7,262 nucleotides of DNA from JBPEXY01 sp052031065. Lineage in GTDB: Bacteria; Pseudomonadota; Gammaproteobacteria; Immundisolibacterales; Immundisolibacteraceae. Made by a program: the position numbers and the translations under genes. Position 1 is the first letter of the stretch. Each line of letters opens with the position of its first letter. Below the pieces are notes generated by a model. That model searched no databases. It was given only the letters and a program-made list of their open reading frames with translations, and was not told the origin of the DNA. Positions 1 to 5,957 of the stretch are shown here, in pieces. The stretch is from assembly GCA_052031065.1 (NCBI GenBank), contig JBPEXY010000275.1, forward strand, positions 1 through 7,262, read 5' to 3'.

Positions 1-476
1 ACCGGTTGTTCACCAACTACGCCGTACCACCGCCCCTCCGCGATAACCGGCGCCGGATCGCTATCAGAGCTGACTACTACCAGGGTACAGTGAAAGTGGG
101 CACGACGATTCGAACCAGCCAACCCTTCCATCTCCGCAAGCAGTTTGCGGTTGTTGGCCGCATCATCTCCATGGCTGCCAGCGTACCGGGCAGAATGGAT
201 CCCAGGCGCACCCTTTAAAGCGGCGACGACAAGCCCCGAATCATCCGCAAGCGCCGGCAACCCAGAAAGGGCGCTTGCATGCCGCGCTTTGAGTAGCGCA
301 TTTTCGACGAAAGTTGATGCAGTTTCTTCCACATCCTGATCAGAAAAATCGGCCACACTGAACAGTTCAATACCAAGGTCGGCAAACAGCAGGCGAAAAT
401 CTTCCAGCTTGCCCCGGTTCCGGCTGGCGAGTACCAGCTTTGTCAGTCCGCCGCTATCTGCGTATTGATTTCCCAT
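1..476 (-). CDS. rdgB: RdgB/HAM1 XTP/dITP pyrophosphatase, 3' end cut by window edge
   Basis: This gene encodes a nucleotide-pool sanitising enzyme that hydrolyses XTP, dITP and ITP to the monophosphate plus pyrophosphate in the cytoplasm, keeping deaminated purines out of DNA and RNA. I translated the minus strand by hand: 158 residues are present and the reading frame leaves the window. Family motifs seen are the substrate loop S18-R-N-R-G-K23, E51 (metal ligand by comparison with E. coli E41), ALADDSGL at 75-82 with catalytic D79, GAPGIHSARYAG at 89-100 and RRAHFHC at 124-130. The usual length is about 200 residues, so roughly 40 are missing, including the GGFGYDP motif expected just past the edge. 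It follows rph by 41 bases on the same strand and is probably cotranscribed. The start is uncertain: the ATG at 476 has a poorly spaced GAGAACGG upstream, and a GTG two codons earlier (480-482) is better spaced from it. Confidence 0.93.
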   Translation of the reverse strand, partial: MGNQYADSGGLTKLVLASRNRGKLEDFRLLFADLGIELFSVADFSDQDVEETASTFVENALLKARHASALSGLPALADDSGLVVAALKGAPGIHSARYAGSHGDDAANNRKLLAEMEGLAGSNRRAHFHCTLVVVSSDSDPAPVIAEGRWYGVVGEQP

Positions 477-517
477 CCACACCCAATCCGTTCTCAATAC
501 CGGCTAAACAGCGACTC

Positions 518-1234
518 TCACTCGCTGCGGGATTGCCGCTGCAGACTAATCAACTCCCTGACTCCAGCCTGCGCCAGTTCAACCATCGTCAACATTTCGT
601 CCTGACGAAACGCATGGCCTTCGGCAGTACCCTGAATCTCCACAAAGGCACCTGCGTCATTAATGACAAAATTCATGTCCGTTTCAGCACTGGAATCCTC
701 CTGATAATCGAGATCCAGAACCGGTATACCACCAACGATACCGGTGGATACCGCAGCAACAGCGCCGTAGATCGGCGACTTTTTAATACGTCGTTTTTTT
801 AGCAGATGGTCGACCGCATCCTGCAGAGCAACATAAGCGCCAGTGATCGCCGCGGTACGCGTTCCACCATCGGCCTGAATCACGTCACAGTCGATCAAAA
901 TCGACCGCTCACCCAATCCCTGCAGATCAATCACCGCCCGCAGAGCACGACCAATCAGCCTCTGAATCTCCTGCGTACGGCCACTCTGTTTGCCCTTCAC
1001 CGCTTCCCGACCACCGCGGGTATGGGTTGCTCTGGGCAACATCGAATACTCCGCAGTAACCCACCCTTCGCCACTGCCGCGCTTAAACGCCGGCACGCGC
1101 TCTTCTACCGAAGCATTACAGAGCACACGAGTATCGCCAAACTCCACCAGCACGGACCCCTCCGCATGCTTGACGAAATTTCGGGTCAGGGAGACGGGAC
1201 GCATTTGCTCGGGTTGACGGCCGCTCGGACGCAT
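518..1234 (-). CDS. rph: Ribonuclease PH
   Basis: RNase PH is a phosphorolytic 3'-to-5' exoribonuclease that trims the 3' trailer of tRNA precursors and releases nucleoside diphosphates; it works as a hexameric ring in the cytoplasm. The 238 residues match the E. coli protein in length and closely in sequence from MRP at the N-terminus. Diagnostic segments are TRNFVKHAEGSVLVEFGDT (17-35), TAEYSMLPRATHTR (60-73), GKQSGRT with R86 (81-87), the phosphate-binding GGTRTA with T125 and R126, and EDSSAETDMN (179-188) carrying the catalytic acids D180 and D186. All key residues are intact. The ATG at 1234 is supported by a GAGGAA ribosome-binding site at 1240-1245, six bases upstream. It is divergent from yicC, an arrangement also found in enteric bacteria, and leads into rdgB. 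Confidence 0.97.
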   Translation of the reverse strand: MRPSGRQPEQMRPVSLTRNFVKHAEGSVLVEFGDTRVLCNASVEERVPAFKRGSGEGWVTAEYSMLPRATHTRGGREAVKGKQSGRTQEIQRLIGRALRAVIDLQGLGERSILIDCDVIQADGGTRTAAITGAYVALQDAVDHLLKKRRIKKSPIYGAVAAVSTGIVGGIPVLDLDYQEDSSAETDMNFVINDAGAFVEIQGTAEGHAFRQDEMLTMVELAQAGVRELISLQRQSRSE

Positions 1235-1628
1235 TAGGGTTCCTCATATAGTTGGCTAAATCGTGGTTGTGAAAGTAGAAAAGTGCAACCGTCACTATCG
1301 ATCACAACGCATGAACACTACGTTCAGGGGCTCTGACTCACCCGGCAGCTGATTGTTGATGAAACAAACACGCATGGTCATTAACGATAACCGCCTGACC
1401 GACAGCCAGAAATGGCGTATCACCAGCCACCTGCCGCAAATAGACGATTCGGGCACTTGGGGAAACATTATAAAGCGGTTATCCGGTTTCACCCGGTTCT
1501 GTCACCAATTGCGAGCATCTTGCCCGCCGTTCACAATACAACACCCTATCATCCCTGATATCCAGACTGATTAAAAACCTGAATCCTGAACCCTGGCTCA
1601 GCCGACCTTTTACACAACAGGAATATTA
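1235..1628. other. Divergent intergenic region between rph and yicC
   Basis: These 394 bases separate two divergent operons and should hold the promoters of both. No strong sigma-70 promoter was found. A perfect TATAAT lies on the minus strand at 1467-1472, but no -35 hexamer is correctly spaced from it, and it is about 230 bases from rph. A plus-strand TATCAT at 1547-1552, about 75 bases before yicC, also lacks a good -35. A plus-strand open frame (ATG at 1374, stop just before 1575) starts with neighbour-like codon use and a faintly transposase-like stretch (see findings), then loses that character; I do not call it a gene. No RNA gene, terminator or long repeat was recognised. Confidence 0.6.
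1240..1245 (-). promoter_or_regulatory. Ribosome-binding site of rph
   Basis: GAGGAA on the minus strand lies five to six bases before the ATG of rph. It fixes the start of the protein at MRPSGRQ, which is also where the family normally begins. Confidence 0.75.
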
Positions 1629-2501
1629 ATGACCTACAGCATGACCGCCTTCGCGCGCCACGAATTCCAGGGCGCAACCGGCACCTTCACCTGGGAACTG
1701 CGATCCGTAAATCATCGCTACCTGGAGCCAAACCTGCGCCTGCCTGATACGTTGAGACATCTGGAACCGGAAATCCGCAAAACACTGCAACAGAAACTGA
1801 AACGGGGGAAAGTCGACTGTACCCTGAAATTTCAGCCACCAGCAGATCAGATCACCGCCATCGAAATTAACCACCCACTACTTGAGCAGCTAGCCGAAGC
1901 GATGAACCAGGTGCAGTCCAGCATGGCAGCTGAAGCTGCAGCGGCTACCCCACTTGAGCTGTTGAGCTGGCCTGGCGTGGTCAACCCGCCACCGGCTGCC
2001 GACAGCGAGACACAGGCAACCGAAGCAATCAGCTCCCTCAAACAGGCACTAGACCAGCTCAACCAGACGCGTCAGCGCGAAGGTAATCAGTTAATCGAAT
2101 TGATTGATCAGCGCCTGCAAACCATCGGCGAACTGGTTGGCAGAATCGAGACCAAAATGCCAGAGATCCTGGTCCAGCGTGGCGAAAAACTGAGAAGCCG
2201 CATCGCCGACGCCGTGGAGAAAATAGATGCCGACCGACTCGAACAGGAGCTGGTTCTAATCGCCCAGAAAGCCGATGTCGAGGAAGAGCTGGACCGCCTG
2301 CGCATCCATTTGCGGGAGGTTCGCGACACCATCAACCGACAGGAACCGATCGGACGGCGGCTCGATTTTCTGATGCAGGAGCTGAATCGCGAGGCCAATA
2401 CCACCGCCTCCAAATCGATCGACGGGGAAATGACCGCGATCACCGTCGATATCAAGGTGCTGATCGAACAGATGCGCGAACAGATACAGAACATAGAATA
2501 A
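1629..2501 (+). CDS. yicC: YicC family endoribonuclease
   Basis: YicC is a conserved cytoplasmic protein shown in E. coli to have endoribonuclease activity and to act on small RNAs such as RyhB. The 290 residues compare with 287 in E. coli. The N-terminal YicC domain (about 1-155) has SMTAFAR at 4-10, RSVNHRYLE at 25-33 and RGKVDC at 59-64. The C-terminal DUF1732-type domain (about 205-290) has RLEQELVLIAQKADVEEELD at 203-222, GRRLDFLMQELNREANT at 242-258 and ends in KVLIEQMREQIQNIE, nearly identical to E. coli. The region at 75-150 is more variable and alanine-rich. The ATG at 1629 follows an AGGA at 1619-1622 with a six-base spacer. The gene ends in tandem in-frame stops, TAA then TAG. The next gene is not gmk, the partner usually found downstream of yicC. 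Confidence 0.96.
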   Translation: MTYSMTAFARHEFQGATGTFTWELRSVNHRYLEPNLRLPDTLRHLEPEIRKTLQQKLKRGKVDCTLKFQPPADQITAIEINHPLLEQLAEAMNQVQSSMAAEAAAATPLELLSWPGVVNPPPAADSETQATEAISSLKQALDQLNQTRQREGNQLIELIDQRLQTIGELVGRIETKMPEILVQRGEKLRSRIADAVEKIDADRLEQELVLIAQKADVEEELDRLRIHLREVRDTINRQEPIGRRLDFLMQELNREANTTASKSIDGEMTAITVDIKVLIEQMREQIQNIE

Positions 2502-2599
2502 TAGACAGGGGTAGGTAGAACTGTAGCCAAACCCACGTTTGTTCAATCGTCTGTACCCTGCTACCCATCAGACCCCTTATTTCAGACTGGAGAGCGTCG
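2502..2599. other. Gap between yicC and hemJ with short inverted repeats
   Basis: The 98 bases hold no gene. Short complementary segments occur: GGGTAG at 2509-2514 against CTACCC at 2561-2566, CAGGGGTA at 2506-2513 against TACCCTG at 2554-2560 with one bulge, and GTCTG at 2549-2553 against CAGAC at 2569-2573. These pairings compete with each other, and no run of T follows, so this is not a typical intrinsic terminator. The gap is large enough to hold a separate hemJ promoter, but none is clear. Confidence 0.35.
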
Positions 2600-3025
2600 A
2601 TGCTCTGGATAAAAGCCTTCCATCTGGTCGCGGTAGTCGCCTGGTTTGCCGGGCTTTTCTATCTGCCGCGCCTGTTTGTCTACCATGCAGAGGCTACCGA
2701 TCAGGTGAGCGTCGAGCGCTTCAAAATCATGGAGCGTCGCCTGTTTTTCGCCATCATGACGCCAGCGGCTATAGCGGCACTGGCACTCGGGTTGATCATG
2801 CTGTTTGATTACGCTTGGGCCACCTATAAATCGATGGGCTGGCTGCATCTGAAACTGACCTTGCTATTCCTGCTGTTCGGCTACCACTATTACTGCTGGG
2901 TCTGCCTGAGACGGTTCAGAGACGACTGCAACCGGCATAGTTCGCGTTTTTACCGCGTCTTCAACGAAATCCCCACGCTGTTTCTGGTAACCATCATCAT
3001 CGCCACGGTGGTTAAACCCTTCTAA
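2600..3025 (+). CDS. hemJ: HemJ protoporphyrinogen IX oxidase (UPF0093/CopD-like membrane protein)
   Basis: HemJ is an inner-membrane enzyme that oxidises protoporphyrinogen IX to protoporphyrin IX, the penultimate step of heme synthesis, in bacteria lacking HemG or HemY. The 141 residues fit the proteobacterial family length. Four membrane segments can be drawn at about 3-26, 48-70, 83-101 and 121-138. The family signature at the start is MLWIKAFHLVAVVAWFAGLF followed by YLPRLFVYH, with the conserved H8 in the first segment; a WLHLKL motif at 81-86 carries conserved K85. A membrane histidine and a lysine have been linked to heme binding in the cyanobacterial homologue; mapping them to H8 and K85 is inference. 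The C-terminal FNEIPTLFLV (121-130) is also typical. The ATG at 2600 follows GGAG at 2589-2592 with a seven-base spacer. The methyltransferase begins 4 bases after the stop, implying one transcript. Confidence 0.93.
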   Translation: MLWIKAFHLVAVVAWFAGLFYLPRLFVYHAEATDQVSVERFKIMERRLFFAIMTPAAIAALALGLIMLFDYAWATYKSMGWLHLKLTLLFLLFGYHYYCWVCLRRFRDDCNRHSSRFYRVFNEIPTLFLVTIIIATVVKPF

Positions 3026-3029
3026 AACG

Positions 3030-3722
3030 ATGTCGATGCAACGCCAGCCAGAAGCGGAGTTGATGCTCGATCCGCTGCAGGCTAAAGCCTATGCAGAAGC
3101 CGATTTTGCCGCGCCGCACCAGATGATTGCCGACCAGTTTGCCGAATGCTTTCCCGGTCTGCAGCTCACCCGACAGGTGCTTGATCTCGGCTGCGGCCCT
3201 GCCGACCTGCTGATTCGCTTCGCCCGCAACTGGCCCGAAGCGACGTTTCATGGCATAGATGGCTCTGCAGCGATGCTTGCCGAAGCCTCCCGGCTGGTAA
3301 AACGGGAACAGCTTCAGGGAAGAATTCACCTGTTCGAACGGCAGCTGACCGGGCTGCAGCAGACGGACGCCGGCTACCAGGCAATCATCAGCAACTCGCT
3401 ATTGCACCATCTGCACCAGCCGGCACTGCTGTGGCAGACCATAAAAGAGCTTGTCTCAACAGGCCCTGACTCCCGGGTTGCGGTATACATCACCGACCTT
3501 ACCCGCCCGGCTTCCGTGCGGCAGGCCAAGCTGATGGTAGAAAAATACAGTGGCGCAGAACCCCAGCTACTGCGTAAAGATTTTTACAACTCGCTGCTCG
3601 CCGCATTTACGCCAGCGGAGATCGAACAGCAATTGCACGACGCAGGCATCAATTCGCTGAACGTCACCACCACCAGTGACCGCCACCTGCGAATCAGCGG
3701 TTACCTCAATAATCAGCCCTAA
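3030..3722 (+). CDS. Class I SAM-dependent methyltransferase, substrate unknown
   Basis: This is a soluble methyltransferase with a Rossmann-type fold; the substrate cannot be read from the sequence. Motif I is QVLDLGCGPAD at 49-59, the acidic residue that binds the SAM ribose is D77 in FHGIDGSAAML (73-83), and the strand-4 region is AIISNSLLHHLHQPALL (118-134). The C-terminal part contains VEKYSGAEPQLLRKDFYNSL (170-189) and SDRHLRISG (216-224), which resemble a conserved uncharacterised methyltransferase group rather than UbiE or TrmB. The first ATG (3030) lies 4 bases after hemJ with no clear ribosome-binding site. An in-frame ATG at 3063 (residue 12) follows a GGAG at 3056-3059, though only three bases away, and gives an N-terminus starting MLDPLQAKAYAEADF that may be the true one. 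Its stop overlaps the hisC stop on the other strand. Confidence 0.87.
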   Translation: MSMQRQPEAELMLDPLQAKAYAEADFAAPHQMIADQFAECFPGLQLTRQVLDLGCGPADLLIRFARNWPEATFHGIDGSAAMLAEASRLVKREQLQGRIHLFERQLTGLQQTDAGYQAIISNSLLHHLHQPALLWQTIKELVSTGPDSRVAVYITDLTRPASVRQAKLMVEKYSGAEPQLLRKDFYNSLLAAFTPAEIEQQLHDAGINSLNVTTTSDRHLRISGYLNNQP

Positions 3723-4798
3723 CTATCAGCAATGGCGTCAATAGCCGTCAGCAACGCACTGTTTTCTTCGGCGGTACCGATGGTGATTCTGAGTTTGTCT
3801 CTAAGCCGCGGCTGGTCAAACCAGCGCACCAGGATGTCGCGCTGTTTCAGGGCCAGATAGAGCGCCTCGGCCCCACCACATTGACCTTCTGGTACCGACA
3901 CCAACAGAAAATTGGCCTGACTGGGCGGCGCTGACAACCCCCTGCGTAATAACTCCGCTGCCAGGCGACTTCTTTCCGAGCGCACATCCCGCCAGGTTTG
4001 CGCTGCATATTCCTGCTGCCGCAACGCCTCCACTGCCATACCCTGGGCTATGGCATCCTTGTTGTAGCTGTCACGAATCTTGTGTAGCGCAGCGATCAAC
4101 GTTTCACTGCCAACACCATAGCCATAGCGCAGCCCGGCCAGTGAATACCCTTTGCTCAGGGTGCGCAAAATAATCACGTTGTCGCGGTTGCGCACCAAAG
4201 GCAAGGTCGAATAATTCAACTCTGGATCGACAAAATCGACATAGGCCTCGTCAATCAGCAGCACACCATTGAACTGTTCCGCCAGCTCCGCCAACCGCTG
4301 CGCCGGGGTCAGCCGCCCGGATGGGGCATGGGGGTTAACTACCAGCGCTAGCGGAATCTGCTGGCGGTTGAGCTGTTCGGCAAAACCCTGCGGTATCTCC
4401 CATTGCTCACCGAGTTCCACGGCGAACATGCCGGCTTCGTGGATCTGCGCCAGCACCGGGTAGAGTGAATAACTGGGCTCGGTCACTCCGATCGATTGTC
4501 CCGGAGCGACGAAACAGCTGATCACCAGTCGCAACAACTCATCACCACCATTGGTGGCAATAATGTTTTCCGGGGCGACACCATGCAGGTCAGCGGCAGC
4601 ACGACGAAAATCATCAGCAAACGGCTGCGGATAGCGGCGCAGCTGCTGCGGATCGATGTTGCGCAGCACTTCCATCACCGCCGGAGCCGGTGGATAAGGG
4701 TTTTCATTGGTGTTGAGCTTAATCACCGGTCGGTCTTTAGGCTGCTCCCCCGGTATATATGCCTTCAACCCGCGAATATGAGGCCGGTCGTAATTCAT
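3719..4798 (-). CDS. hisC: Histidinol-phosphate aminotransferase (HisC), fold-type I PLP enzyme
   Basis: This PLP enzyme would convert imidazole acetol phosphate plus glutamate to histidinol phosphate in histidine synthesis. Numbered from the ATG at 4798 (359 residues, usual length), it has KLNTNENPYPP at 27-37, ATNGGDELLRL at 81-91, TEPSYSLYP at 106-114, VVNPHAPSG at 153-161, IDEAYVDF at 182-189 with PLP-contacting D183 and Y186, RTLSKGYSLAGLRYG at 212-226 with Schiff-base lysine K216 and R224, and substrate-carboxylate R337 in LRITIGT. NPHAPSG replaces the more common NPNNPTG. The frame stays open upstream to a TTG at 4834, but that would overlap the SnoaL-like gene. ATG 4798 starts at the family N-terminus and lies 10 bases after that gene, with GGTGA as a possible binding site. 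No other his genes are nearby, so an aromatic or related aminotransferase role cannot be excluded. Confidence 0.88.
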   Translation of the reverse strand: MNYDRPHIRGLKAYIPGEQPKDRPVIKLNTNENPYPPAPAVMEVLRNIDPQQLRRYPQPFADDFRRAAADLHGVAPENIIATNGGDELLRLVISCFVAPGQSIGVTEPSYSLYPVLAQIHEAGMFAVELGEQWEIPQGFAEQLNRQQIPLALVVNPHAPSGRLTPAQRLAELAEQFNGVLLIDEAYVDFVDPELNYSTLPLVRNRDNVIILRTLSKGYSLAGLRYGYGVGSETLIAALHKIRDSYNKDAIAQGMAVEALRQQEYAAQTWRDVRSERSRLAAELLRRGLSAPPSQANFLLVSVPEGQCGGAEALYLALKQRDILVRWFDQPRLRDKLRITIGTAEENSALLTAIDAIADS

Positions 4799-4808
4799 CG
4801 CCGTCACA

Positions 4809-5228
4809 TCACCCAGGTGCCGGTACCGCACCAAGCTGTTGCATCAGCGCAAAGGTATCCATGCTGTCCCATTCGTTGACACTCAAGCCATCACGCAACT
4901 GGATAATATTGATGTAATTCACCCGCACCGGGTTTCCGGTGGGCGGCAACCCATTGAATTCGCCTTTGTGAACCCCGGTGATATAACCCCGAGTAGCCAC
5001 TTTGTCACCATCTACCAGCTGCTCTTCAATGGTCCATTGCAGCTGCTCTACCGCTTCACCAAACTGGCGGTTCATAGCCACGTGGGCCTCGGCGTCCAAC
5101 GGTTCTGGGCTGAGCGGAAAATAAAACCGGTGATCAGGCGCCATAAAGGCGGCCATGGCGTCGAAATCACGAGCACTCATGGCGGCAAAAAAACGGCCAA
5201 CCCGGGCTTTGTTGTCACTGCTATTCAT
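4809..5228 (-). CDS. SnoaL-like (NTF2-fold) protein of unknown function
   Basis: The 139-residue protein resembles the SnoaL-like branch of the NTF2 fold, small alpha-beta barrels that include polyketide cyclases, ester cyclases and many proteins without a known reaction. Family-like features are the helical start RVGRFFAAMSARDFDAMAAF (9-28), a proline-rich turn with DHRFYFPLSPEPL (32-44), VATRGYITGVHKGEF (77-91), the characteristic loop GLPPTGNPVRVNYINII (93-109) and an NEWDSMD (118-124) strand near the C-terminus. No signal peptide or membrane segment is visible, so it is probably cytoplasmic. The start is well supported: AGGAG at 5237-5241 sits eight bases before the ATG, and that ATG overlaps the sco stop as ATGA. 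Its position between sco and hisC does not suggest a polyketide role; a specific function cannot be assigned. Confidence 0.85.
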   Translation of the reverse strand: MNSSDNKARVGRFFAAMSARDFDAMAAFMAPDHRFYFPLSPEPLDAEAHVAMNRQFGEAVEQLQWTIEEQLVDGDKVATRGYITGVHKGEFNGLPPTGNPVRVNYINIIQLRDGLSVNEWDSMDTFALMQQLGAVPAPG

Positions 5229-5824
5229 TTCTGAAACTCCTGTAAACGTCCCCGCACCGATTGCAACAAACCATCCGGATCATGAGGTGCCGTGTAGACG
5301 TGGCTCAAATTACCCGCAGGGTCGAGCAGAAAGACTGACGTAGTGTGATCCACATCATAGCCACCCGCCTCATCCACTCGATAGGCATATCCGATTCCAA
5401 ACGCCTTGAACAGGGGCACCAACTCTCCCAGGTCCGCACGGGCACCATTGAACCCCTCACCAAAGTTGCTCAGATAGGCACTCAGAATTTCGCGACTGTC
5501 ACGCATCGGATCAACGGTCACCAGCCACACCTCCAGCTGTTCGGCGAGCTCAACGGGCAACCGATCACGGACCCCCTTCAACAGCGACAGCGTAGTCGGA
5601 CAGATGTGTGGACAGTGGGTAAATCCAAAAAACAGCAGCGCTGGCCCACCCTGCCGATCAGCCCATGTAAAAGGTTGACCAAACTGATCCTCAAGAGTGA
5701 CCTCTGGCAGGGGCCTGGGCGGATTAATGACCGTCCCGTAACCGTTCTGTTCAGCGGCGCAGGCACTATGCAGACCAAACAGCAACAGACCTGCAAGAAC
5801 GCGAGACGATACCATTCGGGTCAT
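5225..5824 (-). CDS. Sco1/SenC/PrrC-family copper chaperone
   Basis: Sco proteins are membrane-anchored or exported thioredoxin-fold proteins that bind copper and help assemble the CuA centre of cytochrome c oxidase; some also handle redox sensing. From ATG 5824 the product has 199 residues. Copper ligands are all present: C71 and C75 in FTHCPHICP, and H160 in DVDHTTSVF. LVTVDPMRDS (residues 102-111) and FLLDPAGNLSHVY (165-177) are also typical. The N-terminus (MTRMVSSR, then VLAGLLLFGL) is a signal peptide with plausible cleavage after SACA; the cysteine there lacks a good lipobox, so lipoprotein status is doubtful. The start is unsure: ATGs at 5815, 5824 and 5851 are all usable and none has a clear binding site. 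The frame is open upstream to 6079 but those residues do not look like Sco. It heads the sco-SnoaL-hisC set; no oxidase genes are in view. Confidence 0.9.
   Translation of the reverse strand: MTRMVSSRVLAGLLLFGLHSACAAEQNGYGTVINPPRPLPEVTLEDQFGQPFTWADRQGGPALLFFGFTHCPHICPTTLSLLKGVRDRLPVELAEQLEVWLVTVDPMRDSREILSAYLSNFGEGFNGARADLGELVPLFKAFGIGYAYRVDEAGGYDVDHTTSVFLLDPAGNLSHVYTAPHDPDGLLQSVRGRLQEFQK
5237..5241 (-). promoter_or_regulatory. Ribosome-binding site of the SnoaL-like gene, inside the end of sco
   Basis: AGGAG on the minus strand lies within the last codons of sco, eight bases before the ATG of the SnoaL-like gene. Together with the ATGA overlap it indicates translational coupling between the two genes. 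Confidence 0.7.
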
Positions 5825-5957
5825 GCCGTTATACTGCCGCAGCAACAGCATCAACCCATCGATTGTGGCAGCAACCTTACCTCCCTGCACCGTACCCATT
5901 CGGCAACGGGAGCGCAGAGACCAACCTTGCCCCAGAGCCCGCCAAAACGATAACTGC
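5825..5957. promoter_or_regulatory. Divergent control region between sco and hemW
   Basis: These 133 bases lie between the chosen starts of sco (minus) and hemW (plus) and should hold both promoters. Only weak candidates are seen. On the minus strand TATAAC (5828-5833) lies so close to sco that its transcript would begin after ATG 5824. On the plus strand TTGCCC (5927-5932) and GATAAC (5949-5954), 16 bases apart, would start transcription at about the hemW ATG. Neither hexamer pair is strong. No clear operator palindrome was found. Confidence 0.4.
5877..5884 (-). promoter_or_regulatory. Strong Shine-Dalgarno-like GGAGGTAA upstream of sco
   Basis: GGAGGTAA on the minus strand is the best ribosome-binding match in this part of the window. 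It is not spaced for any in-frame sco start. It is correctly spaced for a TTG at 5872-5874 that opens a seven-codon frame (L-P-Q-S-M-G after the start) ending in TGA at 5851-5853, whose last base is the first base of the candidate sco ATG at 5851. This could be a translated leader or chance. Confidence 0.3.

Noticed and set aside
806..1237. A 143-codon open frame on the plus strand opposite rph
   Set aside because: RNase PH on the other strand is nearly identical to known proteins over its whole length, so this is a shadow frame.
1292..1306. CRP-like site (TCACTATCGATCACA) upstream of rph
   Set aside because: The two halves are direct repeats (TCAC, TCACA), not the inverted TGTGA-TCACA pair a CRP site needs.
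1590..1612. Small hairpin GGCTCAGCC followed by CCTTTTA before yicC as a terminator
   Set aside because: The stem is at most four pairs with a one-base loop, and the T run is short; no upstream plus-strand gene needs termination here.
2108..2536. A 142-codon serine- and arginine-rich frame on the minus strand opposite yicC
   Set aside because: The serine and arginine bias is what reverse reading of Glu/Leu/Arg-rich coding sequence produces; YicC explains the region.
2502..2580. Intrinsic terminator after yicC
   Set aside because: The inverted segments are short, far apart and mutually exclusive, and no T tract follows them.
5345..5953. A 202-codon open frame on the plus strand opposite sco
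   Set aside because: It is the complement of a well-supported Sco gene with its copper motif; the translation has no recognisable domain and reads as an antisense shadow.
5823..5957. Longer hemW starting at the ATG at 5823
   Set aside because: The added 45 residues resemble no HemW sequence, and they would overlap the start of sco on the other strand.
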